Assembly (NCBI GenBank): GCA_946409675.1
Contig: CAMJXI010000070.1
Coordinates: forward strand, 1 to 6,228
DNA from: an uncultured Lactobacillus sp.
Lineage (GTDB): Bacteria > Bacillota > Bacilli > Lactobacillales > Lactobacillaceae
Reading direction: 5' to 3'
Length of the DNA stretch: 6,228 nucleotides
The notes under the pieces are model-generated. The model worked only from the letters and a program-made list of their open reading frames with translations. It made no database searches and had not been told where the DNA came from. A program made the translations under genes and the position numbers. Within the stretch, counting starts at the first letter, position 1; each line of letters opens with the position of its first letter. Positions 1 through 5,822 of this stretch are shown one piece after another.

Positions 1-44
1 ATTTCCATTGGTGACTGGAGTTCAGACGTGTGCTCTTCCGATCT
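1..44 (+). other. Illumina sequencing adapter left on contig end (not genomic)
   Basis: Bases 11-44 match the 34-base Illumina multiplexing Read 2 adapter, starting GTGACTGGAG and ending GCTCTTCCGATCT. Before it, bases 1-2 (AT) fit the last two bases of the P7 flow-cell sequence, and bases 3-10 (TTCCATTG) have the length of an 8-base i7 index; that reading of 1-10 is inferred. The adapter ends with the ligation T at 44, so organism sequence begins at 45. It adds a spurious GTG start codon (30-32) and five extra codons in frame with the following arcD fragment; these should be ignored. Confidence 0.97.
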
Positions 45-1052
45 ATGATTTTAAAGGGTGTCCAATCAGCATCATTCGTCAACACCATCGTGACTATCGC
101 AAAATTAATTCCAATTTTCGTGTTCTTAGTGGTCATGTTAATTGCCTTTAAACTCGATGTCTTCAGCTCAGGCTTCTGGTTTACACCATCTGGTCAGTTC
201 GAGTTTGCTAACGTCTTATCACAAGTTCGTGGCACAATGCTCGTAACTGTCTGGGTCTTTATCGGAATTGAGGGTGCGGTCGTCTTCTCTGGTCGTGCTC
301 GTAAGCGTTCCGATGTTGGTAAAGCAACTGTTCTTGGAATCATCACCGTTATCTTGATCTACATGTTAATTACACTCTTATCCCTTGGTGTAATGAAACG
401 TGCCGGTCTCTCACATCTTTCACAACCAGCAATGGCTGAATTGTTGAAGAGTGTGGTTGGTGAATGGGGTGCCGTTCTCGTCAACGCTGGGTTAATCATC
501 TCCGTAATCGGTGCTTGGTTAGCTTGGACGATGTTTGCAGGTCAACTTCCTTACGAAGCTGCTAAAACAGGGACTTTCCCAAGATGGTTCGCTAAAGAAA
601 ACAAGAATGGGGCACCTGTTAATTCATTGCTCTTCACCAACGTTTTGGTCGAAATATTCATGTTCTCGTTCTTGATTACCGCGTCTGCGTACAATTTCTT
701 CTATTCAATCGCCAGTGCAGCGATTCTTGTACCTTACGCATTTAGCGCATTCTATCAACTGAAATTCTCAATGGCCGAAGACAAGGGCACTAAAGGCCAT
801 GCCTTCAACATTGGAATTGGGATCGTCGCAAGTATTTACGCCCTCTGGTTGTTATACGCAACCGGTAAAGACATGTTGCTTTTGATGATGATTTTGTTTG
901 CCGCTGGTATTCCAGTCTATGTTTACCTCCAAAAGAAGGAAAACAAGGTCGAGAAGGTCTTCGGACCAGTCGAACTCGGTGTCGCAATCGTTTCACTCTT
1001 CTTAGGGTTATACGCGATTTTTGAAGTAGTAACAGGTGGCATCGTCATCTAG
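45..1052 (+). CDS. arcD: Arginine/ornithine antiporter ArcD, 5'-truncated
   Basis: Integral membrane antiporter of the APC superfamily (basic amino acid/polyamine antiporter family) that swaps external arginine for internal ornithine in the arginine deiminase pathway. About 335 residues remain; full-length ArcD proteins are usually near 470-480, so roughly 140 N-terminal residues (the first few membrane spans) lie off the contig. The visible part has about nine hydrophobic segments, among them IVTIAKLIPIFVFLVVMLIA and a conserved block reading VFIGIEGAVVFSGRARKRSD, typical of this family. The C-terminus FEVVTGGIVI looks natural and ends in TAG. The ATG at 45 is an internal codon by homology, not a true start, and the GTG at 30 belongs to adapter. 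It is followed on the same strand by arcR, as in the arcABCTDR cluster of L. sakei. A lysine/ornithine or other basic amino acid exchanger is a less likely alternative. Confidence 0.88.
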   Translation: MILKGVQSASFVNTIVTIAKLIPIFVFLVVMLIAFKLDVFSSGFWFTPSGQFEFANVLSQVRGTMLVTVWVFIGIEGAVVFSGRARKRSDVGKATVLGIITVILIYMLITLLSLGVMKRAGLSHLSQPAMAELLKSVVGEWGAVLVNAGLIISVIGAWLAWTMFAGQLPYEAAKTGTFPRWFAKENKNGAPVNSLLFTNVLVEIFMFSFLITASAYNFFYSIASAAILVPYAFSAFYQLKFSMAEDKGTKGHAFNIGIGIVASIYALWLLYATGKDMLLLMMILFAAGIPVYVYLQKKENKVEKVFGPVELGVAIVSLFLGLYAIFEVVTGGIVI

Positions 1053-1063
1053 GACATTGGTAA

Positions 1064-1102
1064 GCATCATTTTCATTATGCAAAAACGTGAAAAATACGT
1101 GA
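1064..1102. repeat. Imperfect palindrome and ACGTGA direct repeat upstream of arcR
   Basis: Bases 1064-1081 form GCATCAT-TTTC-ATTATGC, two 7-base arms matching at six of seven positions around a 4-base centre. Just downstream, ACGTGA occurs twice (1086-1091 and 1097-1102) with an 11-base period, close to one helical turn. The elements lie about 20-60 bases upstream of the predicted arcR -35 box, where an activator could bind. Neither matches the classic Crp/Fnr TGTGA-N6-TCACA box, so a role as an ArcR or other operator is only a guess. Confidence 0.25.
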
Positions 1103-1120
1103 TAAAAACCTTAAGCAGAT

Positions 1121-1149
1121 TTGCTACTTCTGGAAAATTTAGGTAATGT
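1121..1149 (+). promoter_or_regulatory. Predicted sigma-A promoter for arcR
   Basis: TTGCTA (1121-1126) and TAATGT (1144-1149) are separated by 17 bases and resemble -35 and -10 boxes (four of six matches each). They lie about 42 bases before the arcR start. The 139-base gap after arcD is large for an operon, which supports a separate arcR promoter, although read-through from the arc genes is also possible since I see no strong terminator between arcD and arcR. Confidence 0.5.
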
Positions 1150-1191
1150 GGAGCTGAAAAGTAAGACAATTTTGCGTAAGGTGGAAACTAA

Positions 1192-1902
1192 ATGAATAGA
1201 CTCAGAGATCACAAGAAAATTTTAGATAACCTACGCTCACAAGATGCGTTTCAAGAGTTTTCTGATCAAGAATTTGCTCATTTAGCCGAACACATGTGCA
1301 TTAAAGAATACAACAAGGGCCAAATTTTGGCGGATCAAGGGGATAAGAAGGATTATTTCTTCTTTCTAAGTTCTGGGGTCATCCGGACCGAACGGTACGA
1401 CTATGAGGGTGAAAACACCTATTACGAGTACATTCGTCCAAACATGGGCTTACCTTACGCTGGCCTCTTCATTTCTAAGACCTACACGTATTCCATCGTG
1501 ACGTTAACCCCGGTGACCGTCATCGTTTTCCCCATGAGTATCTTCGAAAGCGTCGTTGTGAATAATAATCGGGCGATGCTCACCGTTATCAAAAAAATGA
1601 GTGAGATCATCGATTACAACGAATACACGATGCAGATGATGATTAATTCCTCGGCTACGGTCCGAGTGAGTCACGCATTGAGCATCCTTGCTCATTCGCT
1701 CGGCACCAAGAAGAGTGATGGTAGTATCTACATTTCATATCCAATTACGTTAATCGAATTGGCAGAGGTGAGCTCGACTACTCGAGAAACAGCAGCAACA
1801 GTCGTTAATAATTTATTTTTAGATAATGATTTGGTTTATAGCCACAAGCACTTCACCATTTTTGAGAATTTCCTTGATGCATCAATGCTTGGAGTTAACT
1901 AG
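1192..1902 (+). CDS. arcR: Crp/Fnr-family regulator, probable ArcR
   Basis: A 236-residue cytoplasmic DNA-binding regulator, normal length for the Crp/Fnr family. Residues about 20-125 form a cyclic-nucleotide-binding-like beta-roll (ILADQGDKKDYFFFLSSGVI is the typical core), followed by a dimerisation helix around 130-170 and a C-terminal helix-turn-helix near 185-208, where LIELAEVSSTTRETAATVVN shows the conserved recognition-helix arginine and glutamate (R198, E199). It has one cysteine (C36), so it lacks the cysteine cluster by which FNR binds an oxygen-sensing iron-sulfur centre, and I do not see the usual cAMP-contacting Arg-Ser pair. The start is fixed by AAGGTGG at 1178-1184, seven bases before ATG. 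Its place right after arcD matches arcR of L. sakei, the last gene of that arc operon, required there for expression of the pathway. The arc-specific role here rests on this synteny. Confidence 0.85.
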   Translation: MNRLRDHKKILDNLRSQDAFQEFSDQEFAHLAEHMCIKEYNKGQILADQGDKKDYFFFLSSGVIRTERYDYEGENTYYEYIRPNMGLPYAGLFISKTYTYSIVTLTPVTVIVFPMSIFESVVVNNNRAMLTVIKKMSEIIDYNEYTMQMMINSSATVRVSHALSILAHSLGTKKSDGSIYISYPITLIELAEVSSTTRETAATVVNNLFLDNDLVYSHKHFTIFENFLDASMLGVN

Positions 1903-1984
1903 GTGGGCACATAATACGGCACTACCTGAGACTCCATTCCAAAATGATGTGAAAAAGTTTTTTTATTAATTTAATTTTAATCTA
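1903..1984. other. AT-rich spacer between arcR and the argS promoter
   Basis: No gene is visible. The first part could form a weak 7-bp stem (TAGGTGG with CTACCTG, near 1900-1930, two G-T pairs, 15-base loop), but it is not followed directly by a T-run, so it is a poor terminator. From about 1950 the sequence is almost pure A/T (AAAAAGTTTTTTTATT and onward) directly upstream of the argS -35 box, which resembles an UP element that would strengthen that promoter. How arcR transcription ends is unclear. Confidence 0.4.
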
Positions 1985-2013
1985 TTGACAAACAATTTTT
2001 AGTCTTGTATATT
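1985..2013 (+). promoter_or_regulatory. Strong sigma-A promoter for T-box/argS
   Basis: TTGACA (1985-1990), a perfect -35 box, is followed after 17 bases by TATATT (2008-2013), five of six matches to the -10 consensus. Transcription should start near 2019-2022, giving a leader of about 220 bases before the argS start codon. A/T tracts lie just upstream. Such a constitutively strong promoter is typical of genes whose control lies in leader termination. Confidence 0.88.
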
Positions 2014-2019
2014 AGTCAA

Positions 2020-2228
2020 TATCCAATGACGGAAGAAGAGTAATTTGGAATTTCAGATACAGCGAGACAGGGATGATGGGAGCCTGACATTGAATCCGAA
2101 CGAAGGCGCGCTTTCTAGGACCTAACAATTACATAAACAAAGCGGACAATGATCAATTAGAGTGGTACCGCGGGTAAACCATACTCGTCTCTTTTCAAAT
2201 TTTTTAATTTGAAAAGGGGCGTTTTTTT
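2020..2228 (+). promoter_or_regulatory. T-box leader RNA sensing uncharged tRNA-Arg (argS)
   Basis: A cis-acting RNA that pairs with uncharged tRNA and prevents early termination. The conserved T-box is at 2163-2174 (TGGTACCGCGGG); its TGGT would pair with a tRNA end of ACCA, implying discriminator base A73. In Stem I, AGTA (2039-2042) faces GAA (2098-2100), the usual specifier-loop pair, and the next three bases, CGA (2101-2103), are the specifier, an arginine codon. The loop is closed above by GGA/TTCA (2047-2055, two bases bulged) pairing with TGAATCC (2091-2097). Higher up are AGCGA (2061-2065, AG-bulge-like) and a CAGG/CCTG stem (2068-2071 with 2083-2086) capped by a GATG-containing loop. 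The antiterminator pairs AGAG (2159-2162) with CTCT (2189-2192) and GCG (2170-2172) with CGT (2186-2188), sharing bases with the terminator. Stems II and III were not resolved. Confidence 0.93.
2186..2228 (+). terminator. T-box regulated intrinsic terminator before argS
   Basis: A 16-bp stem without mismatches (two G-T pairs) pairs 2186-2201 with 2206-2221 around a TTTT loop, followed by seven Ts (2222-2228). Its 5' arm overlaps the 3' side of the antiterminator (2186-2192), so the two folds exclude each other. By default transcription should stop here; binding of uncharged tRNA-Arg would allow read-through into argS. Confidence 0.93.
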
Positions 2229-2243
2229 ATTACAGGAGGAAAA

Positions 2244-3935
2244 ATGGACTACAAAAAACAGATAGCAGAAATCTTACATACTACCTTAAACTCAAGTCTT
2301 GAACTTGATAAAATCAAACAATTAATTGAAGTACCTAAAAAAGATAATTTAGGTGATTACGCCTTCCCAACATTTCTTTTGGCCAAAGAATTGCACAAGG
2401 CACCAAATATTATCGCTCAAGAAGTAGCCGCTGAAATCAACGACAAGCTTTTCGATAAAGTCCAACCGGTTGGACCATACGTGAACTTCTTCATGAGTAA
2501 GAACACTGTTTCAAACGACGTAATTAACCAAGTCTTGATTGAAGATTCTAATTACGGTTTCTACGACGAAGGTCAAAACAAGAATGTCCCAATCGACATG
2601 TCGAGCCCTAACATCGCTAAACCAATGTCAATGGGTCACTTACGTTCTACAGTAATCGGTAATGCGATTGCTAACCTCCTCACTAAACGTGGTTACCACC
2701 CAATTAAAGATAATCACTTAGGTGACTGGGGTACCCAATTCGGTAAGTTAATTGTGGCTTACAAAAAATGGGGTAACGAAGAAGACGTCAAGAAAGATCC
2801 AATTAAGAACTTAGTTTCCTACTATGTTAAGTTCCACGTTGAAGACGTTGAACATCCTGAACTTGATGACGAAGCTCGTCTGTGGTTCAAGAAGTTAGAA
2901 GATGGTGATCCAGAAGCACAACGCCTTTGGAAATGGTTCAGTGAAGTTTCCTTGAAGGAATTCCAACGAGTATACGATTTACTCGATGTGCAATTTGACC
3001 TCTACAACGGTGAAGCCTTTTACAACGACAAGATGGGTGCCGTTATCCAAGAGTTACGCGATAAGAACTTGCTCGAAGAATCTGAAGGAGCACAAATTAT
3101 TCGCTTAGACGAATACAACTTGAGCCCAGCAGTTATCTTGAAGAGTGATGGTGCAACACTTTATATCACCCGTGACCTGACTACAGCAATCTATCGTGAA
3201 CACGAATTTGATTTTGCCAAGAACTTATACGTTGTTGGTGCAGAACAAACTTACTACTTCAAACAAGTTAAGGCAGTTCTCTTGAAGATGGGTTACACCA
3301 GTGCTGAAAACATGCACCATATCCCATTTGGCTTAATCACTGTTAATGGTAAGAAGCTTTCAACCCGTTCTGGACGCATCATCCTCCTTGAAGAAGTGCT
3401 CAACGATTCAATCGACTTGGCCAAGAAAATGATTGAAGAGAAGAACCCTGACTTACCTGATAAGGAAGAGGTTGCTCGAGAAGTTGGTGTTGGTGCCGTC
3501 GTCTTCAACGATTTGAAGAACGAACGTATTTTGACAGAAGACTTCAACTTAGAAGATATCTTGAAGTTTGAAGGTGAGACTGGACCTTACGTTCAATATA
3601 CTCACGCTCGTGCACAAAGTATCTTACGCAAAGCAGCTGACGTTGATTTAAGCGATCACGAATACAACATTGATGATGAATATGCTTGGGGCGTTGTGAA
3701 ACAACTCGAGAAATTCGGCGCAGCCATCAAGGATGCAAACGACCGCTTCGAACCATCAGTTATTGCTAAGTACGCTGTGAAACTAGCTCAAAGCTTCAAC
3801 AAATACTATGCAAATAGCAAAATATTAGAAAAAGACGATGGCTTGATTGCCCGATTAGGGTTAGTTAAGTCAACTCAAGTTGTTTTAAAAGAGGCATTAC
3901 GGTTATTGGGTGTTAAAGCCCCAAACCAAATGTAA
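2244..3935 (+). CDS. argS: Arginyl-tRNA synthetase
   Basis: Class I synthetase that activates arginine with ATP and joins it to tRNA-Arg in the cytoplasm; 563 residues, usual for bacterial ArgRS. The order is complete: an N-terminal additional domain (about 1-85) that contacts the tRNA, the catalytic fold with the HIGH-type motif in SSPNIAKPMSMGHLRST (H132-L133-R134), the KMSKS-equivalent loop KKLSTRSG at 370-377, and a C-terminal anticodon-binding helical domain from about 440 (TGPYVQYTHARAQSILRKA marks its start) to the typical end LRLLGVKAPNQM. ArgRS enzymes often have a degenerate KMSKS loop, so LSTRSG is not a defect. The start is set by AGGAGGA at 2234-2240, with rather short spacing to ATG. 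The gene is transcribed alone: its own promoter and T-box lie upstream and a strong terminator follows. The neighbouring arc genes use the same amino acid. Confidence 0.97.
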   Translation: MDYKKQIAEILHTTLNSSLELDKIKQLIEVPKKDNLGDYAFPTFLLAKELHKAPNIIAQEVAAEINDKLFDKVQPVGPYVNFFMSKNTVSNDVINQVLIEDSNYGFYDEGQNKNVPIDMSSPNIAKPMSMGHLRSTVIGNAIANLLTKRGYHPIKDNHLGDWGTQFGKLIVAYKKWGNEEDVKKDPIKNLVSYYVKFHVEDVEHPELDDEARLWFKKLEDGDPEAQRLWKWFSEVSLKEFQRVYDLLDVQFDLYNGEAFYNDKMGAVIQELRDKNLLEESEGAQIIRLDEYNLSPAVILKSDGATLYITRDLTTAIYREHEFDFAKNLYVVGAEQTYYFKQVKAVLLKMGYTSAENMHHIPFGLITVNGKKLSTRSGRIILLEEVLNDSIDLAKKMIEEKNPDLPDKEEVAREVGVGAVVFNDLKNERILTEDFNLEDILKFEGETGPYVQYTHARAQSILRKAADVDLSDHEYNIDDEYAWGVVKQLEKFGAAIKDANDRFEPSVIAKYAVKLAQSFNKYYANSKILEKDDGLIARLGLVKSTQVVLKEALRLLGVKAPNQM

Positions 3936-3988
3936 TTTAATATCTTTGAATTTTATTACTCTGATAAAATAAGAGAGGTAATTTGTTT

Positions 3989-4034
3989 AAAAAAACAGAT
4001 TATTTTTCGGGAGAAAAGTAATCTGTCTTTTTTT
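3989..4034. terminator. Bidirectional terminator between argS and the small minus-strand gene
   Basis: ACAGATTA... (3995-4008) pairs over 14 bp, with one G-T pair, with 4013-4026 around a GGGA loop. On the plus strand it is followed by C and seven Ts (4028-4034); on the minus strand the A-run at 3989-3995 becomes a T-run. It can therefore end argS transcription and that of the convergent gene at 4089-4244. A further run of Ts (about 4039-4045) follows on the plus side. Confidence 0.92.
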
Positions 4035-4088
4035 ACACTTTTTTTCAGGGATTTTGATAGGAAATCTAATTAAATGATTGCAAATTAA

Positions 4089-4244
4089 TTATTTAGACTT
4101 CTTATCCGCTGATTTGTTTGATTCATTCTTTGCTGGATCGTTGTTATTTTTAGCAGTTTTATCTGGTTTTGCCTTTTCTGGAAGTACAGCAAAGTTTTCG
4201 AGCATTTTATCTAAATCATCATTCTTTTTGAAAGTAAGACCCAT
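4089..4244 (-). CDS. Small lysine-rich protein of unknown function (51 aa)
   Basis: A minus-strand gene of 51 codons plus TAA. The product begins MGLTFKKNDDLDKMLENFAV, which looks like a short amphipathic helix, and continues as a hydrophilic, probably disordered tail rich in Lys, Asn, Asp and Ser that ends KSADKKSK. It has twelve lysines and nine acidic residues, no cysteine, no signal peptide and no membrane segment, so it is probably cytoplasmic. Reality is supported by AAGGAG (4252-4257) seven bases before the ATG, a near-consensus promoter upstream (4275-4303) and a terminator downstream that also works on this strand. The N-terminal pattern recalls a short conserved protein of lactobacilli and streptococci annotated as the SPJ_0845 family; that is from memory and uncertain. 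Function is unknown. Partners are not evident: it converges on argS and diverges from the ABC transporter. Confidence 0.8.
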   Translation of the reverse strand: MGLTFKKNDDLDKMLENFAVLPEKAKPDKTAKNNNDPAKNESNKSADKKSK

Positions 4245-4251
4245 TGGTATT

Positions 4252-4257
4252 CTCCTT
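4252..4257 (-). promoter_or_regulatory. Ribosome binding site of the 51-aa gene
   Basis: AAGGAG on the minus strand, seven bases from the ATG at 4244. This good match at ideal spacing is the main reason to accept so short a reading frame as a gene. Confidence 0.8.
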
Positions 4258-4274
4258 TACGTTTAGTTGACCTA

Positions 4275-4303
4275 ATAATAGCTAAATCAAGGCAGAATAT
4301 CAA
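4275..4303 (-). promoter_or_regulatory. Sigma-A promoter for the 51-aa gene
   Basis: Reading the minus strand, TTGATA (4303-4298) and TATTAT (4280-4275) are separated by 17 bases and each match five of six consensus positions. The -10 box lies about 30 bases before the start codon, giving a short leader of around 25 bases. It sits in the 96-base divergent region shared with the ABC transporter gene. Confidence 0.78.
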
Positions 4304-4328
4304 AAGAAAATATTTGGAAGAAAAAATT

Positions 4329-4333
4329 GGGAG
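4329..4333 (+). promoter_or_regulatory. Ribosome binding site deciding the transporter start
   Basis: GGGAG lies seven bases before the ATG at 4341. An in-frame TTG at 4314 would give nine more residues (MEEKIGSKV), but has no ribosome site and would put charged residues before the signal peptide. The start at 4341 gives the usual MKKQKG lysine-rich signal start. No convincing plus-strand promoter was found in 4245-4328, although one is expected because a terminator lies upstream. Confidence 0.75.
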
Positions 4334-4340
4334 TAAAGTT

Positions 4341-5822
4341 ATGAAAAAACAAAAGGGAATTATCGGGCTATTAATGGCTTTGGTCACAATTTTGGCCATC
4401 GGCTTCACGAATAACCAACAAGTTGAAGCTACTTCACTTGAAGATGTCAAAGCAAAGGGTGTCCTAGTTATGGGAACGGCACCTGATTATCCACCATTCG
4501 AATTTTTGGCAAAGGTTGATGGTCAACAACAACCAGTCGGAATGGATATCGAAATTGGTAAACAAATCGCCAAAGACTTAGGCGTGAAGTTGAAGATCAA
4601 ACAAATGGACTTCGATTCATTATTGGTTGGACTTGAAACAGGTAAGATTGACATGGCCATTTCAGGTTTAACACCAACGAAGGAAAGGCAAAAGAATGCC
4701 AGCTTCTCAAAAATCTACTATAATGTTGACCAATATTTCTTGGTAAACAAGGAAGACAAGAAAATCACTACTAGTTTCAAATCTTTCAAGGGTAAGAAGC
4801 TTGGTGTTCAATCAGGTAGTTTGCAATTACAATTAGCAAAAGCACAGATGAAGGATACTAAGTTGGTCCAAATGACTAGTATCACCGATCTCTTGCTCGC
4901 CTTGAAGTCACACAAGGTTGACGGTATTTTGACAGAATCAGCTGTTGCATTGGCTTATTCACAACATGACGACCAAATTGACTGGGTTAACAGTAAATTA
5001 GTTAAGGGTGAAGACATGGAAGGATCAGCTATTGCCTTCTCAAAAAATGAACCTGAATTAGTTTCGGCGGCTAACACAACCATCGACAAGATTCAAAAGA
5101 ATGGTTGGCAGAAGAAGTACTTAGCAGAAGCCGGCGACTATTTGAAACCAACTTCTAAGAAGGAAAATGCTTGGATTACTGTTTTAAAATATTGGAAAGA
5201 CTTTGCTAAAGGTTTAGGCTACACACTCTTAATCACTGTTGTTTCAATCTTCTTCGGTATTATCCTTGGTATTATCTTCGCGCTCTTACGTTTAGGCAAA
5301 AACAAGTTCTTCCGTGGCATTTCAATGGCCATTGTTGAATTCATCCGTGGGACACCTTTGATGATCCAATTGATGTTCGTCTACTTCGGTCTTAGTGTCA
5401 TTACTGGGATTGATATCCAACCACTTTTGGCAGGTTTCATCGCCGTTTCAATTAACAGTGCAGCTTACGTTTCTGAGATTATCCGTGGGGGGATTAACTC
5501 AGTTGATCCAGGTCAAACTGAAGCAGCTCGTTCACTTGGTCTTTCATATAAAGACACTTTACAAAGCGTTATCTTGCCTCAAGCCATTAAGAACATCTGG
5601 CCTGCATTAGGTAACGAATTTATCACCTTGATTAAGGAAACTTCAATCGTTTCCATCATCGGTGTTTCTGATTTGATTTTCCAATTACGTACCGTCCAAG
5701 CAGCAACTTACCAAGGTATTATTCCTATCGTGATTGCGATGGTCATTTACTTTATCGTTACTTGGAGCTTGTCTAAACTCTTAAACCACTTTGAAAGGAA
5801 GATGAATCATGGAACTAATTAA
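4341..5822 (+). CDS. Amino-acid ABC transporter, fused substrate-binding and permease protein (GlnPH-like)
   Basis: A 493-residue membrane protein joining an extracellular binding domain to a permease, as in GlnP-type importers of lactic acid bacteria. Residues 1-30 are a signal segment (KK, then IIGLLMALVTILAIGF) with possible cleavage after VEA at 28-30; there is no lipobox cysteine, as expected when the domain is tethered by the permease. Residues about 33-270 are a polar amino-acid binding domain (VLVMGTAPDYPPFEF; SGLTPTKERQKNASFS, whose R116 is the arginine that normally holds the ligand carboxylate). From about 280 comes the permease domain, starting with GLGYTLLITVVSIFFGIILG and bearing the EAA loop at 394-400 (EAARSLG), which docks on the ATPase. 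Only one binding domain is present. The stop overlaps the ATPase gene by 14 bases, so they are co-translated. Glutamine, glutamate, arginine or a related amino acid could be the substrate; the sequence does not decide. Confidence 0.92.
   Translation: MKKQKGIIGLLMALVTILAIGFTNNQQVEATSLEDVKAKGVLVMGTAPDYPPFEFLAKVDGQQQPVGMDIEIGKQIAKDLGVKLKIKQMDFDSLLVGLETGKIDMAISGLTPTKERQKNASFSKIYYNVDQYFLVNKEDKKITTSFKSFKGKKLGVQSGSLQLQLAKAQMKDTKLVQMTSITDLLLALKSHKVDGILTESAVALAYSQHDDQIDWVNSKLVKGEDMEGSAIAFSKNEPELVSAANTTIDKIQKNGWQKKYLAEAGDYLKPTSKKENAWITVLKYWKDFAKGLGYTLLITVVSIFFGIILGIIFALLRLGKNKFFRGISMAIVEFIRGTPLMIQLMFVYFGLSVITGIDIQPLLAGFIAVSINSAAYVSEIIRGGINSVDPGQTEAARSLGLSYKDTLQSVILPQAIKNIWPALGNEFITLIKETSIVSIIGVSDLIFQLRTVQAATYQGIIPIVIAMVIYFIVTWSLSKLLNHFERKMNHGTN

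Noticed and set aside
30..44. GTG start codon and five N-terminal residues for the first gene
   Set aside because: These bases belong to the sequencing adapter; the true gene start is off the contig.
1122..1142. Possible CodY box before arcR
   Set aside because: The best 15-base alignment to AATTTTCWGAAAATT has about five mismatches, and the match sits inside the -35/-10 spacer; too weak.
1943..1962. Crp-type half site TGTGA downstream of arcR
   Set aside because: The second half (TCACA) is missing; the rest is a T-run.
3955..3982. Hairpin ATTAC/GTAAT with an 11-base loop after argS
   Set aside because: It has a bulge and few G-C pairs and no T-run; the strong terminator at 3995-4026 explains the region.
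4078..4266. Plus-strand 62-codon reading frame overlapping the small gene
   Set aside because: It has no ribosome site and is the antisense shadow of the 51-aa minus-strand gene, which has proper promoter and ribosome signals.
4256..4284. Plus-strand promoter TTTACG-17-TAGCTA for the ABC transporter
   Set aside because: The -10 candidate matches only two of six positions, so no promoter is claimed although one is expected nearby.
4211..4450. Minus-strand 79-codon frame across the transporter start
   Set aside because: No ribosome site; it covers both the divergent promoter and the signal-peptide region of the transporter.
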